Shown here: in pieces, positions 1 through 6,677 of the stretch | How the letters are laid out: every line of letters starts with the position of its first letter | Numbering within the stretch: the stretch's first letter is position 1 | Assembly: GCA_002729275.1 (NCBI GenBank) | Contig: PBTP01000020.1 | Span: forward strand, 13,806-20,482 | Length of the DNA: 6,677 nt | Source of the DNA: Roseibacillus sp. | GTDB taxonomy: Bacteria > Verrucomicrobiota > Verrucomicrobiia > Verrucomicrobiales > Akkermansiaceae | Reading direction: 5' to 3' | Notes under the pieces: model-generated | Database searches by the model: none | What the model was told of the DNA's origin: nothing | The model's input: only the letters and a program-made list of their open reading frames with translations | Position numbers and translations under genes: made by a program

Positions 1-755
1 TCAAAAACCCGGAATTGATCGCGCCTCATCTGCTGCAGGAGGCTGTGGTATATTTTCCGCATCACTTCAGCGGCTCGCAGAGCTTTACGGTCGCCCGCTG
101 GCAAGAGATTGGCCGTTTCCTCAAAAATACGTTCAGCGCGCTCAGCTTGAAAGTTCATCAGGGAGAGGAACCGTCCGTCGTAGACACGGCCGACGAGGTC
201 ACGCTCGGTGTACTGGAATCGGTGAAGGTCGGCGAGCGGCAGATAGATGCGGAGCCCATTTTCGAGATCCTCTCCTACATCTCTGATAATATTGGTGAGT
301 TGAAGGCAGTGGCCAAGGCTGATCGAGTAGTCACGGGCAGCCTCACTGGCACCGAAAAGGGGTAGCAGAATCAGACCCACAGTTGATGCCACCCGGTAAG
401 AATACTGCTGGAGATCCTCCCAGGTTCCGAAGCGTTGAGGGCTTAGGTCCGACTCGCAACCGCGAATGATCTCCTGAAGAAGAGAGGGATCGATAGAGTG
501 GCGCTTGCGCATGTCCACCACCTGTGCCTCCAAGCTATGCTCTGGATGGTCATCTCTCTCAATCGCCTGCATCCAGTTCTGCAGGGATTTACGTTTTTGG
601 TCCGGCGGGAGGGAGGTGTCGTCGGCAATGTCGTCAACTACCCGGCAGAACGCGTAGAAGACGTTAAGATCTGGGCGGCGATCCTGCGGTACGCACATGA
701 ACGCGAAGGCCAGGTTGGACTTGGCACGGCGGGTTATTTCGGCAGGTTTCGTCAT
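1..755 (-). CDS. Phytoene/squalene synthase family protein (3' end cut by the window edge)
   Basis: This is a head-to-head isoprenyl diphosphate synthase, of the enzyme family that joins two farnesyl or geranylgeranyl diphosphates into (pre)squalene or phytoene at the membrane surface. I read 251 codons from the ATG at 755 to the window edge with no stop; family members are usually about 270-310 residues, so only the C-terminus is missing. The first aspartate-rich motif is DDIADD at residues 41-46, after YAFCRVV. The second is NIIRDVGED at 155-163, with D159 and D163 forming the DxxxD pair, followed by the typical YLPLADL. These bind the Mg-diphosphates, so the enzyme looks active. Which product is made (squalene through HpnC/HpnD-type enzymes, or phytoene through CrtB) cannot be decided from this fragment. 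The start lies 15 bases after the stop of the upstream signal peptidase gene, which suggests co-transcription. No clear ribosome binding site precedes it. Confidence 0.9.
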   Translation of the reverse strand, partial: MTKPAEITRRAKSNLAFAFMCVPQDRRPDLNVFYAFCRVVDDIADDTSLPPDQKRKSLQNWMQAIERDDHPEHSLEAQVVDMRKRHSIDPSLLQEIIRGCESDLSPQRFGTWEDLQQYSYRVASTVGLILLPLFGASEAARDYSISLGHCLQLTNIIRDVGEDLENGLRIYLPLADLHRFQYTERDLVGRVYDGRFLSLMNFQAERAERIFEETANLLPAGDRKALRAAEVMRKIYHSLLQQMRRDQFRVF

Positions 756-770
756 TCTGCAATCAAGTTC

Positions 771-2009
771 TTATCTGATCAGCCCCCAGTGTCCCGTGGT
801 AAACGGCCATAGGGAGAGAAAAGCAGGTCCAACAAGGTTGTATTCCCTTACCGGCCCCCAGTAGCGGGAGTCGAGAGAGTCATCGGTATTGTCGCCGAGG
901 GCGAAATAGCCGCGTCTGAGAGCAAGCAGGGCACCAGTATTTCCCTCTGCGCGGAGATCCTCACGGGTTTTCAGCTCCACCTGGTCACCTCGCTTACGGA
1001 TGAACTGTGGCAGGGGGTCTCGATAATTTCGGGTAGGTTGATAGCCGACCCCGATAGGCCCGGAATAGACCCCCTCCCGATTTCCAATCATTCGAAGATA
1101 TTTCTCGGTGGCGGGTTGGCCATTGATCACCAGAAGAGGCTCCTCAATTTCTACCTTGTCACCAGGGATGGCAGCAAGGCGCTTGATGTAATGAGAGCCC
1201 GCGCCCTGCTCTCTTTGGCTGCGTTGATGGATGCCCTCGATACCGCGGGTGTCGAAGACAAAGACTTCACCCCTGCGAGGCCGGCGAAAATTGTAGGAGA
1301 CTTTGTCTACAAGAACTAAGTCTCCAGTCGTGGAAAACCCTGAAACGGTTGTATTCGGGGGGACATAAGAAAGGCCCATTTCGTAGTCGGTGTTGATCCT
1401 GAGTCCCATTTCGGTGAGGGCGCTTCGGGGAGCTGGCAACCTGAGTATTTCCGGACCGCGGCTAGCGTCGCCCCGGAAGTGAAGTTCTGTGACAGTGAAG
1501 AACTGGAGGTGCTGCCCTTCGCTAATACGATCAAGGTAGCGCCGTTCATTCGAGCTGTTGATTGCCTCGTGGATGTAGCGTCTTCCATTCATGACGGCTT
1601 CCCAGGTCCTGACAGGAATGGAGGGAAACTGGTCTTTCGCAAGCTCATGGCCAACGATTCCATTTAGAGTAGGCTGCATCGACCCGGTCGGGATGCGAAA
1701 GGGTTGAAGGAAGTAGCCCCGAATCCCGAGTGCGATCACGATAGCCACAAAGAGAACCTCGATGTTCTCCGCAATCATTCCAGGGCGACGGTAACCAGAG
1801 AGAGCACTTTCACATGCTTCTGTGAGAAGTTTGCTGCTCTTTTCGACACGTTCCTTATCACCCGCTTTAATTGCAAGGTTGAGGCCACAACGGGCTTCTT
1901 CTATCTGTAGCTCTTTTTCCTCAGCCAGCAGGTCTCGCTTATAATGGAGAAACTTGCGGGCTCCCTTGGAAAGGAGTTTGGCTTCTTTCTTCCAGCGGGG
2001 AGAGAACAT
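771..2009 (-). CDS. lepB: Signal peptidase I, downstream paralogue of a tandem pair
   Basis: This membrane serine protease (family S26) removes signal peptides from exported proteins on the outer face of the cytoplasmic membrane. The 412-residue product has a basic, probably helical N-terminal part (1-78), one hydrophobic segment (about 82-100) and the catalytic Ser110 in FRIPTGSMQPTL (box B). Box C is GDLVLVDKVSY (229-239). The general-base Lys276 is in HYIKRL (box D), and box E is GDNTDDSLDSRYWG (372-385). About 115 residues separate boxes B and C, much more than in E. coli LepB, which continues almost directly from one to the other. Box D reads KRLAAIPGD, with Ala280 where the family and the neighbouring copy have Gly. 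The start is supported by the shared N-terminus (MFxPRWKKExKLL) of the paralogue. The gene follows its paralogue after 71 bases. All catalytic residues are present, so it is probably active, but a specialised substrate range is possible. Confidence 0.93.
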   Translation of the reverse strand: MFSPRWKKEAKLLSKGARKFLHYKRDLLAEEKELQIEEARCGLNLAIKAGDKERVEKSSKLLTEACESALSGYRRPGMIAENIEVLFVAIVIALGIRGYFLQPFRIPTGSMQPTLNGIVGHELAKDQFPSIPVRTWEAVMNGRRYIHEAINSSNERRYLDRISEGQHLQFFTVTELHFRGDASRGPEILRLPAPRSALTEMGLRINTDYEMGLSYVPPNTTVSGFSTTGDLVLVDKVSYNFRRPRRGEVFVFDTRGIEGIHQRSQREQGAGSHYIKRLAAIPGDKVEIEEPLLVINGQPATEKYLRMIGNREGVYSGPIGVGYQPTRNYRDPLPQFIRKRGDQVELKTREDLRAEGNTGALLALRRGYFALGDNTDDSLDSRYWGPVREYNLVGPAFLSLWPFTTGHWGLIR

Positions 2010-2037
2010 GGCATTCCGGGTTCTGCAGACAGGCAGG

Positions 2038-2059
2038 AAAAACTGCTCCAGCCTTGGAG
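2038..2059 (-). terminator. Weak terminator-like hairpin between the two lepB genes
   Basis: In the 71-base gap the transcript would read CTCCA-AGGC-TGGAG followed by CAGTTTTT. This is a 5-pair stem with a 4-base loop and a run of five T three bases later. The stem is short for an intrinsic terminator, so at most it would attenuate transcription into the second lepB and the isoprenoid synthase gene. Confidence 0.22.
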
Positions 2060-2080
2060 AGAAGTCCAGCGCCAGCAGGT

Positions 2081-3352
2081 CTATTTTATGAGACCCCAGT
2101 GACCCGAAGTGATAGGCCAGAGTGAGAGCAGGGCCGGGCCTACGAGGTTGTAATCCCTGACATGTCCCCAGTAGCGAGAGTCAAGAGAGTTGCCGGTGTT
2201 GTCACCCATGGCAGCATATTCTCGATAGAGGGTGGCCTCGATCGGTCCCTTCCCAGCGCTGAGCTGGTCCTGCCGACTCTTAAGTTCCAGGACGTCCTCT
2301 GGGTCGTCAAGGTAGCGGCGCCATCGAGTCCGTCCTTCGCTGGCCGCGAGTTGATACCCGGGCCAACCCTCATGGCGGCCCTCTCCCCTCATAACCTCAC
2401 GAATTTTCTTATCCTTGGCGGGCTCGCCGTTGACATAAAGATCACTGCCAACGACTTGAAGCTTGTCTCCCGGAACGCCAACAAGGCGCTTGATGTAGTG
2501 GGAGCCTGCTCCTTGGGGGCTGTTGGATCGCTGTTGGATGCCCTTGATGCCGCGCGTGTCGAAGACGAACACTTCTCCGCGATTCGGCCTCCGGAAATGG
2601 TAGGAGACCTTGTCGACGAGGACGAGATCTCCACTGGTCGTGTAACCGGACACAACGGTATTTGGCTCCAGCCACCATTTACTCCCATCAGGGCTATACC
2701 TCAGGCGAGACCGGTCCAGCGCTCCCATTTTTTCCAGAGCGGTTCGGGGAGCCTTGATTCTTGTAACGCCACCGTCCGCGAAATAAATCGTGGTTTCGGT
2801 GAAAAACTGCCATTTCTGTCTTTGCTCGATGTAAGGCATTGGAAATCCGCGTGGGTCCTTGCGGAAAGGATGAGTCTTGATTTCGCGCCTCTCGTTTCCG
2901 CTCAGCCTTTTGTAAATGTATTTCCTTCCTCCTGTAACCGCCTGCCAGATCTTCGCGGGAAACGCGGGGAATTCGTCCTTCTTCAGGTTATGGCCGATGA
3001 TCCCATTAAGGGTGGGTTGCATTGATCCGGTTGGAATACGGAAAGGCTGAAGGAAATAGGCCCGAATCCCAAGAGCGATGACAATCGCGACGAAAAAGAC
3101 CTCAATGTTTTCCGCGATCGGGTTCGGGCGGCGGTAACGGGGAAGTGCTCCCTCGCAAGCCTTGCTAACGAGTTTCTCTGCGGCCGCGGCTTGATCTCGA
3201 CTACCGGCCTTGATCGCGGTCTGCAATGTATCGCGAGCCTCCTCAATCGCCTTAATTTTTTCCGAGTCAAGGAGGTCCCGTTTATAGTTCAGGAATTTCC
3301 GGGCGCCTTTGTGGAGGAGCTTGGACTCTTTTTTCCAGCGGGGAGCAAACAT
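2081..3352 (-). CDS. lepB: Signal peptidase I, lepA-proximal paralogue of a tandem pair
   Basis: This is the second signal peptidase I (family S26, Ser-Lys dyad), 423 residues. The layout matches the downstream copy: a basic N-terminal region (1-78), a membrane segment near 82-100, Ser110 in FRIPTGSMQPTL, box C GDLVLVDKVSY (241-251), Lys288 in HYIKRLVGVPGD (box D, consensus-like) and box E GDNTGNSLDSRYWG (383-396). Residues 79-118 are identical to the other copy at 38 of 40 positions, while the B-C insert and the stretch after box D are much more divergent and differ in length. DNA in the conserved block differs at many third-codon positions, which points to an old duplication rather than a recent one. 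This copy follows lepA in the arrangement known from E. coli lepA-lepB and has the more canonical box D, so it is the better candidate for the general housekeeping enzyme; that is inference. No Shine-Dalgarno sequence is seen before the ATG. Confidence 0.95.
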   Translation of the reverse strand: MFAPRWKKESKLLHKGARKFLNYKRDLLDSEKIKAIEEARDTLQTAIKAGSRDQAAAAEKLVSKACEGALPRYRRPNPIAENIEVFFVAIVIALGIRAYFLQPFRIPTGSMQPTLNGIIGHNLKKDEFPAFPAKIWQAVTGGRKYIYKRLSGNERREIKTHPFRKDPRGFPMPYIEQRQKWQFFTETTIYFADGGVTRIKAPRTALEKMGALDRSRLRYSPDGSKWWLEPNTVVSGYTTSGDLVLVDKVSYHFRRPNRGEVFVFDTRGIKGIQQRSNSPQGAGSHYIKRLVGVPGDKLQVVGSDLYVNGEPAKDKKIREVMRGEGRHEGWPGYQLAASEGRTRWRRYLDDPEDVLELKSRQDQLSAGKGPIEATLYREYAAMGDNTGNSLDSRYWGHVRDYNLVGPALLSLWPITSGHWGLIK

Positions 3353-3375
3353 GGCGGGTGGTTCGGGAGGAGAAT

Positions 3376-3395
3376 AAGGACCTTTAGGGGCCCCT
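3376..3395 (-). promoter_or_regulatory. Possible hairpin/dyad element 23 bases upstream of the first lepB
   Basis: On the transcribed strand this stretch can fold into a 7-pair stem with two G-U pairs (AGGGGCC with GGTCCTT) around a CCTAAA loop. It also contains the perfect 10-base palindrome AGGGGCCCCT (3386-3395) beside a second short dyad AAGGACCTT (3376-3384). No T-run follows, so it is not a standard intrinsic terminator for lepA. It could be a protein-binding site, an mRNA leader hairpin or chance in a GC-rich gap. Confidence 0.2.
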
Positions 3396-3512
3396 GCAGC
3401 GTTTGTCGTCTTACCGCTTTTCCGAGGCGGGGGGAGTACCTAGCACGGTGATCCTGCCGGGGCAAGGGGAAGACGGGAATTTGCCGTGCGGGGTCGCGGC
3501 AACAGAGTGGAG

Positions 3513-5312
3513 CTAGTCACCGCTCTTGAGGACGCGAATGAACGCATCCTGGGGAATGTTGACCTTTCCTATAGCCTTCATCTTTGCTTTCCCCTTCTTC
3601 TGCTTCTCAAGAAGCTTTCGTTTCCGGCTAATGTCGCCTCCATAACACTTGGCGGTGACATTCTTGCGCATGGCGCGAATGGTTTCGCGGGCGATAATCT
3701 TGCCGCCTATGACCGCTTGGATAGCGACGGGAAAGAGCTGGGGGGGGATGACATCGGTCAGTTTCTTCGCGAGACTCCGCCCGTAGCCCGTGGCCTTGTC
3801 ACGGTGTACGATAGTAGAGAAGGCGTCTACGGGTTCTCCTGCGATCAGGATATCCATTTTTACAAGATTGGCCGGACGGTAGGTATGATGCTCGTAATCC
3901 ATCGACCCATAGCCGCGGGTGGCGGACTTCAGGCGGTCGTTGAAATCCACGAGGATTTCTGACAAGGGCAAAATGGTATGCAACATAACCCGGGTGTCAT
4001 CGACAGTTTCTGTATGTTCGACCTGGCCTCTTTTCTCCATAACGAGGGCCATCATGTCACCGATGAATTCGGAGGGGGTCATGATAAAGACTTTGACCAT
4101 GGGTTCCCGGATTTCGTCGACTTCAGAAAGGTCGGGGAGAAGACAGGGGTTATCGACAAGCAGTTGTTCGCCACTTGTCTTGCTCACCTCGTAAATGACG
4201 GAAGGGTAGGTGGAGATCACGTCCATGTTAAACTCCCTGCGAAGTCTTTCCTGGACGATCTCCATGTGCAGAAGGCCGAGAAAGCCACACCGGAAACCAA
4301 AGCCCAGTGCGACGGAGCTTTCCTGTTGGAATGTGAATGCCGCATCGTTGATCTGAAGTTTTCCCATCGCGGTCTTGAGAGCCTCATAATCAGAGGATTC
4401 GACCGGATAGATACCCGAAAAGACCATGGGCTGGACTTCCTTGAAGCCAGGTAGCGGGTCGGAACAAGGGTGGACGTTGTCGGTGATGGTATCCCCGATT
4501 TTAACCTCACTGGCAGACTTCATGTTGGCGATGACATAGCCAACATCACCTGCTTCCAGAGTGTCTTCACTGGTCATTTTGGGGGTGAAGTGTCCGACCT
4601 CCTTGACTTCGTAGGTCTTTTCGGTGGCGAAGAGCTTGATGCGTGTTCCGCGCTTCATGGAGCCTGAAATCAGTCGCACGTAGGATACCACACCGCGGAA
4701 TGAATCGTAGACAGAGTCGAAGACCGAGGCACGAAGAAGGCCATCTTCGGGAGCGGTAGGAGCGGGGACCCGTGCCACAATGGCTTCCAGAATTTCCTCG
4801 ATTCCGATTCCAGCCTTAGCCGAGGCCGGGATCGCATCCTCGGCAGGAATAGCGAGAATATCCTCAAGCTGCCTCTTGCATTTATCCACGTCCGCTGCTG
4901 GAAGATCGATCTTGTTAATCACCGGAATGATGACGAGGTCCTGCTCCATTGCGAGGTGAACATTGGCAACCGTCTGCGCCTCTACGCCCTGAGCGGCATC
5001 GATCAAAAGTAGCGCTCCCTCGCATGCTGCGAGGCTTCTTGAGACTTCGTAGGAAAAGTCAACATGACCAGGAGTGTCCAAGAGGTTAAGCTTGATGCGT
5101 TCGCCGTTTCCGGCCTGATAATACATTGTTACCGGGTGGGACTTGATCGTGATTCCACGCTCACGTTCAAGATCCATGGAGTCGAGCAGCTGATCCTGTT
5201 TCTCTCTTTCGGAGATCGTCTGGGTCTGCTCGAGGAGGCGATCTGAAAGAGTCGTCTTTCCGTGATCGATGTGAGCGATGATGGAAAAGTTCCTGGTCAG
5301 TTGGATGGACAT
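3513..5312 (-). CDS. lepA: Elongation factor 4 (LepA), ribosome-associated translational GTPase
   Basis: LepA/EF-4 binds the ribosome, is structurally related to EF-G and has been described as a back-translocase and as a factor in ribosome biogenesis. The 599 residues match the usual full length. GTPase motifs are all present: G1 AHIDHGKTT (13-21), G2 around ERGITIK (51-57), G3 DTPGH (79-83, with the catalytic His83), G4 NKID (133-136) and G5 SAK (164-166). Domain II and the EF-G-like III and V domains follow. The LepA-specific C-terminal domain is intact and includes the hallmark [19 protein letters not shown] starting at residue 557, which separates it from EF-G, TypA and other translation GTPases. 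The start agrees with the usual N-terminus just ahead of [15 protein letters not shown]. It lies 166 bases downstream of argF and 160 bases upstream of the first lepB, so it may have its own promoter, though I could not identify a convincing one. Confidence 0.98.
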   Translation of the reverse strand: MSIQLTRNFSIIAHIDHGKTTLSDRLLEQTQTISEREKQDQLLDSMDLERERGITIKSHPVTMYYQAGNGERIKLNLLDTPGHVDFSYEVSRSLAACEGALLLIDAAQGVEAQTVANVHLAMEQDLVIIPVINKIDLPAADVDKCKRQLEDILAIPAEDAIPASAKAGIGIEEILEAIVARVPAPTAPEDGLLRASVFDSVYDSFRGVVSYVRLISGSMKRGTRIKLFATEKTYEVKEVGHFTPKMTSEDTLEAGDVGYVIANMKSASEVKIGDTITDNVHPCSDPLPGFKEVQPMVFSGIYPVESSDYEALKTAMGKLQINDAAFTFQQESSVALGFGFRCGFLGLLHMEIVQERLRREFNMDVISTYPSVIYEVSKTSGEQLLVDNPCLLPDLSEVDEIREPMVKVFIMTPSEFIGDMMALVMEKRGQVEHTETVDDTRVMLHTILPLSEILVDFNDRLKSATRGYGSMDYEHHTYRPANLVKMDILIAGEPVDAFSTIVHRDKATGYGRSLAKKLTDVIPPQLFPVAIQAVIGGKIIARETIRAMRKNVTAKCYGGDISRKRKLLEKQKKGKAKMKAIGKVNIPQDAFIRVLKSGD

Positions 5313-5478
5313 ACGATCCGGGAGGAAATGACGATCGGGCCTTTGCTTTCCTGTGGCGCCGAGGGTGAAGGGAATAAGAGAGAGACTCTAGCCCAATAGC
5401 ACGACAAAATGAATTGATTTGGCTTTAAGCAATCAGGGCGGCCGGGAGTTCTCCCCGACATTGCCAGCGGGTCCTCTC

Positions 5479-6387
5479 TCAGATGACACGGTGCCTGGCC
5501 ATCCGAGCCATGATGCCTTTCTGCACGTGAAGGCGGTTTTCGGCTTGCTGGAAGATTGTATCAGCGTGTTTTTCGAGAATATCTTCGCTGATTTCCTTTC
5601 CGCGATAGGCGGGGAGGCAGTGGAGGACAATGTGTCCCTCTGAGGCTCCGGCCAGTAACTCACTATTGACCTGATAAGAGTCGAATTGGGTCTCTTTGTC
5701 AGTTTGTCCCTCCTGCCCCATTGAGAGCCAGACATCGGTGTTGATGACATCTGCCCCCTCAACAGCATCGGCAGGGTTTGAGGTGACGGTAATGTTAGGG
5801 GCATCGATTTTACCGAGAAAATCCGCCGCGGGCTGGTAATCCGGGGGTGATCCGATCGTCAGTTGAAAGCCAAGATGTTTGGCGGCCCAGCACCAGGAGC
5901 GGGCCATATTACTGTGGCCGTCTCCAACGAAGGCGAATCTCCGGCCCTCCCACCCCCCAAGTTTTTCCCTGACGGTGAGCAAGTCGGCGAGGATCTGGCA
6001 TGGGTGTTCTTCGTCTGTGAGTGCATTGATGGTTGGAATGCCTGCAAAGGAGGAGAATTCCTCAACATCACTCTGGGCGTAGGTACGGATAATTGCCCCG
6101 TGCACCATCCGGCCGAGAACGCGGGCGGTGTCTTTGATCGGCTCTCCCCGGCCGAGCTGAATATCGTTCGAGCTGAGAAAAAGGGGTGACCCTCCGAGCT
6201 CGCGGATGCCGACCTCGAACGACACGCGGGTCCGAGTTGAGGACTTCGAAAAGATGAGAGCCCAGACTTGTCCGGCAAGGGGGAACTCCTCGTGATTGCC
6301 CCGTCGGGTCTTAAGAGTCACCGCGTGGTCAATATACTTTACGATGTTCTGGGGATACATCGACTCGATGGAGAGAAGGTGGTCCAT
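5479..6387 (-). CDS. argF: Ornithine carbamoyltransferase
   Basis: This cytosolic enzyme transfers the carbamoyl group from carbamoyl phosphate to ornithine, giving citrulline in arginine biosynthesis. The 302-residue length is typical. The carbamoyl phosphate loop is SSTRTR (49-54), followed by Arg101 in RTYAQ and HPCQ (128-131). The ornithine-binding segment is TDVWLSMGQE (217-226), and the catalytic-cysteine motif HCLPA (256-260) is followed by YRG. The SMG motif and STRTR loop fit ornithine rather than acetylornithine or succinylornithine transcarbamylases. An anabolic role is inferred from the argD gene directly upstream. The start MDHLLSIESM matches the usual beginning of the family, although no Shine-Dalgarno sequence precedes it. 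The gap to argD is 128 bases, so both may form one transcription unit, but an internal promoter cannot be excluded. Confidence 0.96.
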   Translation of the reverse strand: MDHLLSIESMYPQNIVKYIDHAVTLKTRRGNHEEFPLAGQVWALIFSKSSTRTRVSFEVGIRELGGSPLFLSSNDIQLGRGEPIKDTARVLGRMVHGAIIRTYAQSDVEEFSSFAGIPTINALTDEEHPCQILADLLTVREKLGGWEGRRFAFVGDGHSNMARSWCWAAKHLGFQLTIGSPPDYQPAADFLGKIDAPNITVTSNPADAVEGADVINTDVWLSMGQEGQTDKETQFDSYQVNSELLAGASEGHIVLHCLPAYRGKEISEDILEKHADTIFQQAENRLHVQKGIMARMARHRVI

Positions 6388-6515
6388 TTGGTATGAATTT
6401 TTCGTATTCGCTGGATGGAGGAGCTAGAAAGCACCGGCCATAGAAAATGAGGAAGAGGAACCGTGGCGGAGAATCGGCAGAGAATCAAGGAAAGCAGAAG
6501 AAAATCCCGACCCAG

Positions 6516-6677
6516 TTATTGGCAAATCCGGTCGAGGGTGTACCTGAAAATCTCGAGAGATTCGTGGATTTCCTCGTCTGAAACCGTAAGCGGCGGCATG
6601 AGGCGAACGGTGTCAGGCCCAGCGGGAGGGGCCAGCAGCCCGGCCTTCGCTAGTTCCGAGGAGAGGTAAATCGATGC
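6516..6677 (-). CDS. argD: Acetylornithine aminotransferase, C-terminal 53 residues only (5' part beyond the window)
   Basis: Only the last 53 codons and the TAA stop are inside the window; the gene continues past the right edge. The fragment contains ELAKAGLLAPPAG followed by TVRLMPPLTVSDEEI, the typical end of class III pyridoxal-phosphate aminotransferases of the ArgD type. The arginine in VRLMPPL (residue 25 of the fragment) corresponds to the family arginine that contacts the substrate carboxylate. ArgD converts N-acetylglutamate semialdehyde to N-acetylornithine. Its position directly ahead of argF, as often seen in arginine gene clusters, favours argD over the related ornithine or 4-aminobutyrate aminotransferases, which the fragment alone cannot fully exclude. 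Confidence 0.85.
   Translation of the reverse strand, partial: ASIYLSSELAKAGLLAPPAGPDTVRLMPPLTVSDEEIHESLEIFRYTLDRICQ

Noticed and set aside
15..812. Plus-strand open frames of 116 and 104 codons at the left end
   Set aside because: The minus strand here encodes a clear phytoene/squalene synthase with both aspartate-rich motifs, running uninterrupted to the window edge.
2162..3025. Long plus-strand open frame of 287 codons
   Set aside because: It is entirely antisense to the first lepB, whose protein has all signal peptidase motifs. The plus-strand translation shows no recognisable domain and no separate upstream signals.
3486..4454. Two plus-strand open frames of 158 codons each
   Set aside because: Both lie almost wholly antisense to lepA, which is unambiguous over this stretch; their translations look like shadow sequences.
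5385..5390. TAGAGT (minus strand) as a -10 box for lepA
   Set aside because: Four of six positions fit TATAAT, but no acceptable -35 hexamer lies 16-18 bases upstream, so a promoter call is not supported.
5445..5460. Hairpin after argF as a terminator
   Set aside because: The stem around GGGA-GAAC-TCCC has only four pairs and no T-run follows.
5863..6189. Plus-strand open frame of 108 codons
   Set aside because: It is antisense to argF and its translation has no family signature.

Overview
The window carries a set of ordinary bacterial housekeeping genes, all transcribed from the minus strand. Reading in the direction of transcription (high to low coordinates), the order is: the C-terminal end of argD (acetylornithine aminotransferase), argF (ornithine carbamoyltransferase), lepA (elongation factor 4), two adjacent paralogous signal peptidase I genes (lepB copies), and a phytoene/squalene synthase family gene that runs off the left edge. 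No RNA gene, CRISPR array, insertion sequence or plus-strand gene could be supported. No intergenic gap exceeds about 170 bases.

The organism is best guessed as a Gram-negative bacterium of moderate GC content, possibly of the Verrucomicrobiota (Opitutia-like). This rests on the general feel of the protein sequences, such as LepB proteins with a long cytosolic N-terminus and a large insert, and a LepA of the [15 protein letters not shown] type. It is inference, not proof.

Region by region: 6516-6677 and 5479-6387 are consecutive arginine biosynthesis steps, with argD making N-acetylornithine and argF converting ornithine to citrulline. After a 166-base gap comes lepA (3513-5312), a ribosome-associated GTPase. 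After another 160-base gap with hairpin-forming sequence come the two signal peptidases (2081-3352 and 771-2009), 71 bases apart. The lepA-lepB adjacency is a known arrangement (E. coli has a lepA-lepB operon); here lepB is duplicated in tandem. The isoprenoid synthase gene begins 15 bases after the second lepB and is probably co-transcribed with it.

The points most worth a second look are the tandem, anciently diverged lepB pair, with a conserved box D glycine replaced in the downstream copy, the unusual LepB architecture, and the absence of a recognisable Shine-Dalgarno sequence before all five visible start codons. I did not find evidence for a new type of biological system here.
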